Source: Myxococcales bacterium (GTDB taxonomy: Bacteria > Myxococcota > UBA727 > JABDBI01). From it: a DNA stretch of 64,000 nt. Both the position numbers and the translations under genes were made by a program. The stretch covers positions 1,999,501 to 2,063,500 of the forward strand of contig CP060221.1 in NCBI GenBank assembly GCA_023898405.1, written 5' to 3'. A model generated the notes under the pieces. That model ran no database searches and was not told the origin of the DNA. It saw only the letters and a list, made by a program, of their open reading frames with translations. This document shows positions 15,475-24,440 of the stretch, piece by piece (the first letter of the stretch is position 1; each line of letters opens with the position of its first letter).

Positions 15475-17127
15475 TTAACTGCGCGGCTTTCCGTGGCTTT
15501 TTGAACGTATGAAAATACCCTTATCATGTATCCACCAAAAACTTTTGTTGTTATTGCCAAAGACTTGTGTTTTGGTGTCATCGTCAGGTTTTAGCTCATC
15601 CATGGCTGAGCGGTCTTGCTTCATTTCTGATGTGTTGTAGGGCAAGTTTACAAAAGAAAAGTCATTGGCAGGATCTTTTACTCCATCCGAATGAATAGCC
15701 AAAAGGCCATCACTGGTGGTTAAGCGTGTAACTTCTACAAAGCTGATATCAAGTACAGACACATCAACGAAATTAAGATGAGCGTGCTGCCCAGAAGTTT
15801 GTTTACCATTAAAATGTGCGAATCCCCCAGCTTTTGAGCCAGCTACATAGTTTAGTCCAGCAAAATAGTGATGCACTCCATTGTTGTTGAGGCTACCGAT
15901 AAAGTTGTAGTCAATGTTATGAGCACGCCAGTTAATATTTGCTCCTGCCTCTTCTGGAAAGAGCACTCTGGCATCTTGATCCACTATGCCAAATTTTTCT
16001 GGATCAGTGGGATTTGTATGGCTTTTGGGAAATTGCCATAGCCCCTGAGCCGAAGCTAATAAAAGGAAGTTATCGTTGTAGGTATTACCTGCTCGTAGCC
16101 AAAGCTGGTTGAGGTCACCACCTCCCGTATTTCGCGTCTTAAAAAGTTTTGGCATGCCATTAAGCGACGTCTCAGTTATATTTTTTAAAAACACGCTGTT
16201 GGGGCTTTCTTGTCCAAACACGATAGTTTCGCCCGTTTGAGTATTGACCACATCTACAAATTTAATGCTTTCATTTTTTATATTTTCAGTTTGATTATTA
16301 TAGTACCAGGTACTTTGGTTATGAAGGGTGGTATCAATGCCCCATGTAGCAGAAGTACCTTCTAGTAGAATGATTTTTTGGCCACTCAAGAGAAGGGCTC
16401 CGCTTTGAGTCACTTTAATCGCAGGTTCAATCATAGTTGTGTTAAGTACTGCTTCCGAAGGATTATTGATGACGCCATTGCTAAAGGGCAAGGCTTTTAC
16501 TATGCCGCTTGCTTTATCGCCAACACGTTGCCATGTTTCACCATCATCACTTGAGTGGTAAAGTCCTTGTTCTGCATCATTACTTTTGTTGAATGCATAG
16601 ATGTGCATTCCATTTTTACTCAAAGCTACTTGTGTTATTGCTTTTATGTTGCTCAAGGCAGGAAGATTTAGTTTTTTCCAAATGTGGATATCTTTTGTAC
16701 TTCGTTTTTCTGTGCAGTCCTGGCCATCCCATTCGCAATTATTTGCGGTGCAAACAGAGGCTCGTTGAAGAACTCGACATTTGCCCTTTATAGCGTCCTG
16801 AGCATCATTGCAGTCGCCGTTATCAACATCATAGGTGCACCAAAAACTATCTCTACAAGCATTTTCCTCTGTATCTCGACAACTCTTATCAGTTATCTGG
16901 GGAATGTAGCATTTTTTGGTGAGTACATTGAATTCACACTGTTTGCCTTGTTCTTGAAAATTCTCACAATTTTTTTGGTCATTATCGAATTCAGAACAGC
17001 TTTTAACTATTGAAGAACGATATGTTTGCTTATGTATTTTCTCAGATTTACAAGAACTCAAACCGAGTATACAGAACATCAAAAAGACGATCTTTGATGC
17101 TATAAAAGTTGCATTATTCTTTTGCAT
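15475..17127 (-). CDS. Lipoprotein with Cys-rich N-terminus and BNR/Asp-box propeller
   Basis: Strong GGGGAGAG ribosome binding site, then a signal peptide with lipobox LSSC. Residues about 40-140 hold 16 or more cysteines in short repeats (CSEFDNDQKNCENF, CRDTEENACRDSFWCTYDV, CTANNCEWDGQDC), each spanning about 20-30 residues and probably disulphide-bonded. The rest (about 150-550) looks like a beta-propeller. It includes a canonical Asp-box, HSSDDGETWQRVG, at about residues 188-200 and repeated W/G-rich strands (QLWLRAGN, GLWQFPKS). Function is unknown; surface binding is inferred from architecture. It is not in an operon. Confidence 0.82.
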   Translation of the reverse strand: MQKNNATFIASKIVFLMFCILGLSSCKSEKIHKQTYRSSIVKSCSEFDNDQKNCENFQEQGKQCEFNVLTKKCYIPQITDKSCRDTEENACRDSFWCTYDVDNGDCNDAQDAIKGKCRVLQRASVCTANNCEWDGQDCTEKRSTKDIHIWKKLNLPALSNIKAITQVALSKNGMHIYAFNKSNDAEQGLYHSSDDGETWQRVGDKASGIVKALPFSNGVINNPSEAVLNTTMIEPAIKVTQSGALLLSGQKIILLEGTSATWGIDTTLHNQSTWYYNNQTENIKNESIKFVDVVNTQTGETIVFGQESPNSVFLKNITETSLNGMPKLFKTRNTGGGDLNQLWLRAGNTYNDNFLLLASAQGLWQFPKSHTNPTDPEKFGIVDQDARVLFPEEAGANINWRAHNIDYNFIGSLNNNGVHHYFAGLNYVAGSKAGGFAHFNGKQTSGQHAHLNFVDVSVLDISFVEVTRLTTSDGLLAIHSDGVKDPANDFSFVNLPYNTSEMKQDRSAMDELKPDDDTKTQVFGNNNKSFWWIHDKGIFIRSKSHGKPRS

Positions 17128-17555
17128 TTTCTCTCCCCGTGAACAGAAGTAAAAATCAACTTTTTAATAAAAATCAGTTTTGCCCAATAAAAACCTCATT
17201 TAGCCTTCATTGACTTAATTATTTTTTCACCTTGGCTAATTGCGTAATTGCTTGAGCAAAAATTGTTATTTTTCTTGTAAGAAAAGAAATTGAAAATAAA
17301 AACCGGCTAAGTGATTGTTTTGAAAACATTTAGCAAAAACTTTTATCTTTTTTTAGGCTGATTAACAATGTTTTTTAGGGAACGATTTACCAGGCAATGT
17401 GGCGAGCTAGAGAAAAAATTATCATTCGGCAACTATTTTTAAATAGTTTCTATAACAGGGGTTGAAAGGGGAAAAATTATTTTCACAATGATACAAGAAA
17501 TTATGTTGGCTGAAATTCCAGCCTTGTTCGTTTTTATGTAAATATGCAGTGGTGA
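17128..17555. other. 428-bp intergenic region
   Basis: Divergent gap between the BNR lipoprotein and the MscS gene, strongly AT-rich. A short perfect hairpin (TTTTCTT-GT-AAGAAAA) lies near 17268-17285. No convincing gene, tRNA or promoter consensus was found. Confidence 0.5.
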
Positions 17556-18677
17556 ATGATGGAATATATTCTTTCAAGTTTTTTGCTCGAGCAATTTCCC
17601 CAACTCGAAACGCTTGTTTATGGGCTGCCTGCATGGTATTGGGCGAGCAATGTTTTTGCTTTATTTATTTCACTTTTGGCGGCAAGTTCATTGACAAAGC
17701 CCCTTGGTATCCTGATTGCTTTCTTATCTAATCAAACAGAAAGTAGTGATAGAAAACTTTTTGTTGAAAAGCTGCAGGGACCCATCAGAGTTTTCGCTGT
17801 CATTGTTATATTTTTGTTGCTAAGTCTTTTTATAAAACAGCCCGAACCAAGTGATCAAACTGTTTCGGTTGCCATCAAATTAGCCCTGTTCCTAGGTTTT
17901 ACCTATCTATTTTATCGCTTGATAGATTTTGCCTTTACGCGCATGATTCGCAAAAACCAAGATTCTCGTTCACGGGTGGGCTTAGTTTTACCCTTAGGGC
18001 GCAGAGTGGCAAAAACTTCACTCATTATCGTGGCTTTTCTTTTGCTTTTGGACCAAGTAGGTATTGATGTTTCAGCTTTTTTGGTTGGTCTTGGGGTCGG
18101 AGGTTTGGCCTTTGCGTTGGCAGCTCAAAAAATATTAGAAAATCTTTTTGGTGGAGCTGTATTGTCGTTGGACCAGCCGTTTCAGGTAGGGGACTACTGT
18201 CGCTGTGGAGATATTTTAGGCTACATAGAAGAAATAGGCATTCGCTCCACAAGAATTCGTACACTTGATAGAACGCTGGTAACGATTCCTAATTTTAAGC
18301 TTTCAGAGATGCATATCGAAAATTATATGGAGCGTGAAAAAATTCGTCTCTATACTATTTTGCGTATTGACCTGTCGACACCTTTAAAATCTGTACAAGA
18401 TCTATTGTCGGAATTTGAGCGTTTGCTCTTGGAAAACGAAAATTTTTATTCAGATATCTATAGAATTCGACTGATAGGCATAACAGATTTGGGTTATGAA
18501 TTAGAAATTTATGCTTTTGCCAAAACTACTGAATGGCGAGTTTTTGCTGTAGTTCGAGAACAATTGTTTTTTGACTTTTTGGCGAAGATGGAAGTCCTTG
18601 GAGTTAAATTTGCCTTTCCTTCTCAGCATGTTTTTTTACAAAATGAGGACCAGGCTCTTATGCCTCCATCATCTTAG
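17556..18677 (+). CDS. MscS-family mechanosensitive ion channel
   Basis: Inner-membrane channel relieving turgor at osmotic downshock. Hydrophobic helices lie at about residues 30-50, 80-95, 110-130 and 150-165. The pore helix region follows (DVSAFLVGLGVGGLAFALAAQ, about 170-190), rich in Gly and Ala as in MscS TM3. The beta domain starts with NLFGGAVLSLDQPFQVGDYC and contains GYIEEIGIRSTRIRTLDRTLVTIPN, the family signature. The cytosolic alpha/beta domain follows and ends at 373 aa. Two adjacent ATGs (17556, 17559) are equally possible. A MITE-like repeat begins 4 bp after the stop. Confidence 0.93.
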   Translation: MMEYILSSFLLEQFPQLETLVYGLPAWYWASNVFALFISLLAASSLTKPLGILIAFLSNQTESSDRKLFVEKLQGPIRVFAVIVIFLLLSLFIKQPEPSDQTVSVAIKLALFLGFTYLFYRLIDFAFTRMIRKNQDSRSRVGLVLPLGRRVAKTSLIIVAFLLLLDQVGIDVSAFLVGLGVGGLAFALAAQKILENLFGGAVLSLDQPFQVGDYCRCGDILGYIEEIGIRSTRIRTLDRTLVTIPNFKLSEMHIENYMEREKIRLYTILRIDLSTPLKSVQDLLSEFERLLLENENFYSDIYRIRLIGITDLGYELEIYAFAKTTEWRVFAVVREQLFFDFLAKMEVLGVKFAFPSQHVFLQNEDQALMPPSS

Positions 18678-18680
18678 ATG

Positions 18681-19020
18681 ACTGTTTGGAAAATCAAAAA
18701 TTGGCATTGTTAAGCCGTTTTAGCAAAATATTTACAATTGCTAATCATTGGGAAAAATCTCCATGTTCAAATTCTCGAAAGTTTGCGGCCAGTAGCTGTA
18801 TCATTTGTCATCCTTGTGCAGGCGGGGATCCTGCACGGATGGCTAAGTGCCCAGCTAAAATGAGTTATGTAAATTAAAAAACTATCACCAATTTGCACTA
18901 AGAGAGTAAGTACAGCCGTCTATTTGGCTCCATGCCTGCGCGGGGATGACACGTAATGATGAGCAAAATAGAGATGACAAGTGATCGTGGACAAAAAATA
19001 CGATCTTGGTTCTAAGTGAA
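18681..19020 (+). repeat. MITE-like element, copy A
   Basis: Begins ACTGTTTGGAAAATCA and contains the shared blocks TTAAGCCGTTTTAGCAAAAT (18710-18730 area), GCAGGCGGGGATCC (about 18821) and CCTGCGCGGGGATGACA (about 18933), then GTGGACAAAAA. The right terminal repeat is decayed (TTGGTTCTAAGTGAAAAT), and the end is approximate because it runs into the convergent gene at 19012. Same orientation as copy C (51699) and opposite to copy B (24093). The small open frame inside it is not considered a gene. Confidence 0.7.
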
Positions 19021-19431
19021 AATAAATTCACATCCAACCATATTTTTTTGAAAATTCCCTTTGCCTGCTTGTTGCTCGCACTTATGAAATATTTCTTTTT
19101 TTATAGGGACTACTGATCTTTTACCCACATTTTCAGGCTCCTGATCGATCGCGCACCGCCAAAACTTAGAGAGAAAGTCTAGCTGCTCTGTGCCGCATTT
19201 CGGTGTTTTTTGGATGTCATCCACTGTGCTATCGATATTGGTTTTTGAGGCCGCTCCTAAAAACAGGTGCCAAAAATTAGTTGCTGCCGATCGAGCCAGA
19301 GCATCTCTATCTAAAATAATTTTTTTGGTTTTATAGTCACTGTTCTTATTCGACTCTTCATTTACTTCCTGGCATGCGCAGGGCAGAAGTGTGAGAATAG
19401 TCAGACAAAGCCATCTAAAAAAATAAAACAT
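19012..19431 (-). CDS. Small lipoprotein of unknown function
   Basis: A 139-residue product with GGAG 7 bases before the ATG and a signal peptide with lipobox LPCAC. Five cysteines follow in the mature part (CGTEQLDF, WRCAIDQ, HKCEQQ, VGCEF), pointing to disulphides and a non-cytoplasmic location. No family was recognised. Its 3' end abuts MITE-like copy A, so the last codons could derive from the repeat. Confidence 0.7.
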   Translation of the reverse strand: MFYFFRWLCLTILTLLPCACQEVNEESNKNSDYKTKKIILDRDALARSAATNFWHLFLGAASKTNIDSTVDDIQKTPKCGTEQLDFLSKFWRCAIDQEPENVGKRSVVPIKKEIFHKCEQQAGKGNFQKNMVGCEFIFT

Positions 19432-19655
19432 AGTTCTGCTCCAAAGGTTTTTCCAGGCTCAATAAGTAAAAAATTTGTCCCTATCGCTTGCGCAATTATT
19501 TTGCAATAGTTAAAAATCAATGCATTCAAAAATATATACCAACTGAGTGCTCTATGAAAGATTAGCTTAGAAGTATAATTTTTTTTGCTAGAATATTAGA
19601 ACTCGCAATAAGTTTTCTTTTTCAGCATGTTTTTTATGAAACAAAGAATAAACTC

Positions 19656-20309
19656 TTATACTTCCATCATCTTGAGTTGTTCTGAAATACGAAATGGAGC
19701 ACCAGTTTTAGTTTTAATTTCATTAATGCTTACCTGCGGGGCGTGCTCAACCAGCATTAGACCCAATGCATCCACATGAAATACTGCCAAGTCGGTGACG
19801 ATCATGTTAGTGCAGGCCGTGCCTGTCAGCGGGAGAGTGCACTTTTCAACAATTTTATGTTCATTGGCTTTGTTGACATGCTCCATAGCAACAATAACTT
19901 TTCTGGCGCCAGCAACTAGGTCCATAGCGCCTCCCATCCCCTTGACCATTTTGCCCGGAATCATCCAGTTGGCGATATCTCCCAAAGCTGAAACCTGCAT
20001 AGCACCAAGTACACTTAAATCAATGTGACCGCCTCTGATCATGGCAAATGATTCGCTCGAAGAGAAAAATGAGGCTCCAGGTACAGTGGTAATACTTTGC
20101 TTACCTGCATTGATGAGATCGGGGTCTTCTTCTCCTTCATAGGGGAATGGTCCTGCTCCAAGTAAACCATTTTCACTTTGAAAAAATACTTCCATCCCTT
20201 TAGGAATATGATTGGGAATCAATGTGGGGAGACCAATGCCCAAGTTAACAACAAATCCATTTTTAAGCTCTTGTGCTACTCGTGCAGCTATCTGTTCGCG
20301 GCTTAGCAT
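19656..20309 (-). CDS. scoB: 3-oxoacid CoA-transferase subunit B
   Basis: Beta subunit of succinyl-CoA:3-ketoacid (or acetoacetate) CoA transferase, which carries the catalytic Glu. The QSENGLLG motif places it at residue 46; GPFPYEGEEDPDLINAGK and GAMDLVAGARKVIVAMEH are also family signatures. The start at 20309 is chosen because its ATG overlaps the stop of subunit A (TAATG) and is preceded by GGGGGAG; the frame also opens 15 codons further upstream inside subunit A. The pair acts in ketone body or short-chain acid use. Substrate cannot be fixed from sequence. Confidence 0.92.
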   Translation of the reverse strand: MLSREQIAARVAQELKNGFVVNLGIGLPTLIPNHIPKGMEVFFQSENGLLGAGPFPYEGEEDPDLINAGKQSITTVPGASFFSSSESFAMIRGGHIDLSVLGAMQVSALGDIANWMIPGKMVKGMGGAMDLVAGARKVIVAMEHVNKANEHKIVEKCTLPLTGTACTNMIVTDLAVFHVDALGLMLVEHAPQVSINEIKTKTGAPFRISEQLKMMEV

Positions 20310-21070
20310 TACTCCCCCTGCGGACGCGGCCGAACTGTTCGTTGTTCGATCCACTTTTTATAGTTTTGGCCTTTATAGACGCATTGAATGTAGGCACCCG
20401 ATAGATGAATTTGATCTGGGTCGAGTGATCCTAAGGGAACAATATTTTCAACCTCAACGATAGAAACTGCAGCAGCTTGCGCCATGATGGGGTTAAAATT
20501 GCGAGCAGTTTTATTGAATCTGAGATTACCAAAAGTATCAGCTTCATGAGCTTTGATCAAAGCAAAATCGGCTCTTAAAGATTCTTCTAAAACATAATCG
20601 CGATCATTAAAGCGACGTATTTCTTTTGCTTGAGAGCTTTTCAAAACATTATTTTGGCTATCGTAGAGCATGGGCAGGCCGCCATCTGAAACCATGGTGT
20701 GTACGCCTGTGGGAGTATAAAATGCTGGAATTCCCGCACCACCGGCGCGAATTTTTTCAGCAAGTGTGCCTTGAGGTACCAGTTCAACTTCAAGCTCGCC
20801 TGATAAAAATTGTTGCTCAAAAATTTTATTTTCGCCTACATAGCTGGAAATCATTTTCTTGATTCGTCGTTGAGCGAGAAGTATGCCAAGGCCAAGATCG
20901 GTGGTTCCGCAGTTGTTGCTGATGATGGTAAGATCTTTTACTCCTGATTCAAAAAGAGCATAGATGAGATGTTCGGGAATGCCACATAAGCCAAAGCCCC
21001 CCACCATAATGGTAGCACCGTTGCTGATACGCCCAATAACCGGAATTAGATCATCAATGATTTTATTCAT
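20309..21070 (-). CDS. scoA: 3-oxoacid CoA-transferase subunit A
   Basis: Alpha subunit of the CoA transferase, 253 aa. MVGGFGLCGIPEHLI near the N-terminus is the CoA-binding glycine-rich segment. ISNNCGTTDLGLGILL, GGAGIPAFYTPTGVHT and ALIKAHEADTFGNLRF are typical. Its stop overlaps the start of subunit B by one base, so the two subunits are translationally coupled and likely made 1:1. AGGGT lies about 10 bases before the ATG. Confidence 0.94.
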   Translation of the reverse strand: MNKIIDDLIPVIGRISNGATIMVGGFGLCGIPEHLIYALFESGVKDLTIISNNCGTTDLGLGILLAQRRIKKMISSYVGENKIFEQQFLSGELEVELVPQGTLAEKIRAGGAGIPAFYTPTGVHTMVSDGGLPMLYDSQNNVLKSSQAKEIRRFNDRDYVLEESLRADFALIKAHEADTFGNLRFNKTARNFNPIMAQAAAVSIVEVENIVPLGSLDPDQIHLSGAYIQCVYKGQNYKKWIEQRTVRPRPQGE

Positions 21071-21132
21071 TCAGCATTTACCCTTGATAAGAATCCTTTG
21101 TTTTAGTGTCTAAAAGGGCCAGGATATTGAAT

Positions 21133-21858
21133 TTATTTTGTATCGGCCGGTATTTTGGTGAGGTTTAGTTGTTCACGAAATATTTGATAGAGCATTTGTG
21201 CATTTTTAAGTTGCAGAGATTCATTGTTGAGAAATGCAATGACGCGCCTACAGCCGCTGGCTAAAACAGCGCCTGTGATACGAGAAAGTTCCTTTCTGGA
21301 ATAGTGATGTAAAAACCAATCGGAGCGTCCATGAAGTCGCAAATAAACGGTACCACTTGTGTTGATTATTTCCCGCGGTACTTGAGCGCTGTCGGCGCTT
21401 ACAACGGTGATACCCAAAGATTGTGCCCACTGGATATGCTCTTTGGTGTACCAATGGGGGTTTCTCCATTCAAGTGCAAAGCGAGGGCCTAGTTGAGACT
21501 GGTGAAAAAATTTTTCGATGTCATCGCGCATAGCAGGATGGGCATTGGGGGGAAGCTGAAATAGGTAATATTCAATCTGCTTATCAAGAGGTTTAAACAA
21601 TTCCTGAAATTCAAGAAATTTTTCAAATGCCATTTCATTGAAACGAAAAAAATGTGTCACCGAGCGGTTCATTTTAACCGTCCATACAAGTGAGTTTCCT
21701 TCTTGAGCCCAAGATAGAATCTGTTCTTTTTTTGGCAGCTGGTAAAACGACATGTTGAGCTCAACAGCGTTAAGCTTTGAATTATCCACATACCAGGATA
21801 GACCGCTCGGATTCCAAATGGGGTTAGACCAGCCTGAAGTACCAACCAAAATTTCCAT
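21133..21858 (-). CDS. DUF72 (YecE-family) protein
   Basis: TIM-barrel-like conserved protein of unknown biochemical role. Family marks: VGTSGWSN at the N-terminus, LNAVELNMSFYQLP, VWTVKMNRSVTH, FQLPPNAHP and YLRLHGRSDWFLHHYS. The ATG at 21858 is preferred over the upstream TTG because GGTGA lies 7-11 bases before it and the family begins near MEILVGTSGW. Length of 241 aa is normal. It is 62 bp downstream of the CoA transferase genes on the same strand and could share their transcript. Confidence 0.9.
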   Translation of the reverse strand: MEILVGTSGWSNPIWNPSGLSWYVDNSKLNAVELNMSFYQLPKKEQILSWAQEGNSLVWTVKMNRSVTHFFRFNEMAFEKFLEFQELFKPLDKQIEYYLFQLPPNAHPAMRDDIEKFFHQSQLGPRFALEWRNPHWYTKEHIQWAQSLGITVVSADSAQVPREIINTSGTVYLRLHGRSDWFLHHYSRKELSRITGAVLASGCRRVIAFLNNESLQLKNAQMLYQIFREQLNLTKIPADTK

Positions 21859-21984
21859 ATATTTCACCAAAATTAGCCCGGGTTTTATATTTACAAAGAT
21901 TCGGTTTTACACGGCCCCTATGCTAGGAAGACAAAAGCAAAGCGCAAGAAGAGCAGCAAAAATAAAATGAAATTTTTTAGAAAG

Positions 21985-22441
21985 CTTTGCGCGAATGGCT
22001 ATGGATACGGGCCCAGCCATGTGCTCATAACTTGTACTGTTTGGGTGTTGCTTATGATGCTCATATGATTGATGTTGGGTAAAATACTAAACTCAAAATA
22101 TTGTTTTTGGACAATACATTTTGGTATTTAGATGCATTCATAGCTTCATCATTTTCTCTTACAATCACAAGCGTTTTCTTAGCTGTTTTTTGTATGTCGC
22201 TTTGATAGTCAGTAGGGCTCATAGATGTGATTAAGGCGTGAGTATAGGTGAGGGTCTCGCTTCCATCTTGATATTTTTTTGGCAAGTTAAATCTTATCGT
22301 TACTGAGTGATCGAGCCAATGCAAAGCAAAAGCATTGAGAGCATATGCGAGAATCACTTTAATAAGTGATGGCTCGGCCCAGCCAGACTTAGAGTAGTTG
22401 TGGGTGCATCATGAGCCAGGTGGCTCTCGCTTATGCTTGTG
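21985..22441 (-). pseudogene. Decayed alpha/beta-hydrolase remnant
   Basis: The longest open piece (22061-22357) reads LAYALNAFALHWLDHS...TLVIVRENDEAMNASKYQNVL, resembling the C-terminal half of an alpha/beta hydrolase (strand plus acidic residue in GENDE-type context). After its stop, a neighbouring frame continues ILPNINHMSII...VMSTWLGPYP, which resembles the NHM block containing the catalytic His. Upstream, coding-like sequence is broken by stops in two frames. This pattern suggests a truncated, frameshifted gene. The family call is tentative. Confidence 0.4.
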
Positions 22442-22833
22442 GCTAGCTTATTTGGAGTTTCCAATGGAATACATTGCACGCTCTATTTGCCTTTGCAGTT
22501 GTTCTAGAGCGTATTTTGTTCTTTCCGTACGTTCTTGGTTGCTCATCTAAACGCAACGCATAATCTAAATAATTTGAGGATTTCTCTCGATATTGATTCA
22601 GGTGAGTAGTGTAAAGAACTTTGAGCAAGGTAAAAAACTTTTAATATACGCTCATCAAAACTGTTCGGAAATTTAAGTTGAGCACTGTAACTGCTTGTTT
22701 TATTTGGAATAAAAAATTTTTAGGAAATTTTTTGAAAACAAAAAAAGCTTGATTGCTACGGGCTTAACTGCTCTTGTTAATTGCGTTTAATCTAATAAGA
22801 TGGCAGTCCGATAAAGGAGTGAAAGAGGATTTT
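22442..22833. other. 392-bp region without a supported gene
   Basis: Between the hydrolase remnant and the next small gene. Short open frames exist on both strands, but none has a ribosome binding site, recognisable protein or coding-like composition. It may be further debris of the upstream pseudogene. Confidence 0.45.
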
Positions 22834-23064
22834 ATGAGTCAAGTAAATAATACGGACCGTTCTTTTGATAAACGAATCAGCATGCGAAATATCCAAGCCG
22901 GACGAATTAGTAAGAATGATTTTGATACTTATGTTTCATCGTTGCCAGATTTAGAAGGTGAGTGTGAAGAGCTCACTCCAGAGGTTTATGGTTCTGACCG
23001 GACGCGTTTAGCGGTTACTGGTGAATATTCGAGTTCAGATGATCGAGATGAAGATCACCTCTAA
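22834..23064 (+). CDS. Small acidic conserved-type protein
   Basis: The ATG at 22834 follows AAAGAGGATTTT (GAGG), a better start than the codon 60 bp upstream. The 76-residue product is polar and acidic at the end (SSSDDRDEDHL). The middle, RISMRNIQAGRISKNDFDTYV followed by SLPDLEGECEEL, has the shape of small deltaproteobacterial proteins of the 'RNI..G.IS..D....L.SLPD' kind. No function is known. It ends 5 bp before truA and is probably co-transcribed with it. Confidence 0.7.
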   Translation: MSQVNNTDRSFDKRISMRNIQAGRISKNDFDTYVSSLPDLEGECEELTPEVYGSDRTRLAVTGEYSSSDDRDEDHL

Positions 23065-23069
23065 TATTC

Positions 23070-24086
23070 ATGCATATCAAGTGTTTTTCCTGTAATTCAG
23101 AATTTTTTTGTGGTGCATCAAACTCCGATTTGAAGTGTTGGTGTGCCGCAAAATCTTTGTCTGTAATCGATACCAAACATAAAAGCTGCCTATGTGAAGC
23201 GTGCTTTGATAAGCGCATTTCTCGCCATGGAAAATATCGATATTTTCGTATGTTTGTGTCCTACCGAGGAACTCGCTTTGCCGGTTTTCAATTTCAGCCT
23301 GAGCTTAGGACAGTCGAAGGTGAGCTAAAAAAAGCGCTTTTTAGTATCACCCAGCAGGACATTACCATTACGGCAGCCGGAAGAACTGATTCTGGCGTGC
23401 ATGCTCATGGACAGGCGATATCTGCTCAATTTAATACCAGATTGACACAGCGACAATTGCTTTTGGCTTTGGCAAGCAAATTGCCGGCTGATGTAGCGGT
23501 GTGGCGTGTAGATGAAATGCTTAAACCCTTTGATGCTCGTCGCCAGAGTATTGGAAAACAGTATATATATCGCATTGACCAGGCCTTGGTGTCAGATCCT
23601 TTTATGCGTGACCGAGTGTGGCAGGTAAAAGCCTCGCTCGATATTGAACAGATGAAAATTGCTGCAAAATTTTTACAAGGTGAACACGATTTTTCTAGTT
23701 TTCGCTCTGTGCACTGCGGTGCTTCCCATGCTGTAAGATATCTATGGCGCGTTGGTATCGTAAAGATCCATAACGTTATAGAGGTAGATGTGCGAGGTAA
23801 TGCCTTTTGCCTCAATATGGTGCGTATTATCGTAGGAACTTTGGTTGAGGTTGGGCGTGGAAGAATTGCTCCTCATGCCATTCAAAATATTTTGACAGCA
23901 CAAGACCGTAAGGCGGCTGGCATGACAGCGCCTGCTCATGGACTTACTTTTCACAAAGTCTATTTTCCCGATGAATTAAACGATGCGCTAATCCCGGCTG
24001 GTGCACAATTTCCGCGCTACCCCGTCGATGAAACAACATGGCCATTTAAAGAAGAAGATATTATTTATGGTCAGAGCAGTTTTTAG
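23070..24086 (+). CDS. truA: tRNA pseudouridine synthase TruA with N-terminal Cys-rich CWC domain
   Basis: TruA isomerises uridines 38-40 in tRNA anticodon stems. Residues about 55-310 are a full TruA: YRGTRFAGFQFQ, AAGRTDSGVHAHGQ (catalytic Asp at 107), FDARRQSIGKQYIYR, GEHDFSSFR and MVRIIVGTLVEVGRG. The extra first 50 residues hold eight cysteines at 5, 8, 14, 23, 25, 40, 42 and 45 in the order CxxC...C...CWC...CLCxxC. That is the pattern of the Cys_rich_CWC domain, probably zinc-binding. The two are in one open frame with no internal stop. The true start could instead lie at an internal ATG (residue 61, MFVSYRGTR), but the CWC pattern is complete and in frame. Confidence 0.9.
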   Translation: MHIKCFSCNSEFFCGASNSDLKCWCAAKSLSVIDTKHKSCLCEACFDKRISRHGKYRYFRMFVSYRGTRFAGFQFQPELRTVEGELKKALFSITQQDITITAAGRTDSGVHAHGQAISAQFNTRLTQRQLLLALASKLPADVAVWRVDEMLKPFDARRQSIGKQYIYRIDQALVSDPFMRDRVWQVKASLDIEQMKIAAKFLQGEHDFSSFRSVHCGASHAVRYLWRVGIVKIHNVIEVDVRGNAFCLNMVRIIVGTLVEVGRGRIAPHAIQNILTAQDRKAAGMTAPAHGLTFHKVYFPDELNDALIPAGAQFPRYPVDETTWPFKEEDIIYGQSSF

Positions 24087-24092
24087 CAAAGA

Positions 24093-24413
24093 TTAAGAGA
24101 CTGTTTTAAAAATAATTTTGCGCTAACCAAAGAAAGCATTTTTGTCCATTATCATGTGTCATCCCCGCTATTCTCTGTCATCCCCGCGCAGGCGGGGATC
24201 CAGTCAAGACTGCTAACTGTCTAGTTGAGCAGAGCGTGCTGTTTTTTTTAATATAGAATAGAGAATTAATAGCACCTTGGCTTGGTTAGAGAAACCAAAA
24301 AAGGAACAATAAAAAGCTAGGAACAGCTGCTTGCTTCTACTAATTTTAGCAATTGCAAATATTTTGCTAACATGGCTTAACAACGTCATCTTGATTTTCA
24401 AAACAGTTTCTAA
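24093..24413 (-). repeat. MITE-like element, copy B (best preserved)
   Basis: Terminal inverted repeats TTAAGAGACTGTTTT (left) and the complement of AAAACAGTTTCTAAA (right) match at all but two or three of 15 positions. Inside lie GTCATCCCCGCGCAGGCGGG (24177-24196 area), CTTGGTTAGAGAAACC, and TTTTAGCAATTGCAAATATT, all shared with copies A and C in the reverse orientation. It fills most of the gap between truA and tatA. No open frame of note. Confidence 0.75.
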
Positions 24414-24440
24414 ACCCTAGCTGATAGCAATCCCAGAAAC

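Noticed and set aside
17422..17634. 70-codon minus-strand frame
   Set aside because: Overlaps the start of the clear MscS gene; no signal or motif.
18686..18877. 63-codon frame after mscS
   Set aside because: Lies wholly inside MITE-like copy A; its sequence is the repeat's palindrome block.
22443..22628. 61-codon minus-strand frame
   Set aside because: No ribosome site or recognisable protein; adjacent to decayed hydrolase sequence.
24213..24401. 62-codon minus-strand frame in the truA-tatA gap
   Set aside because: It falls within MITE-like copy B.
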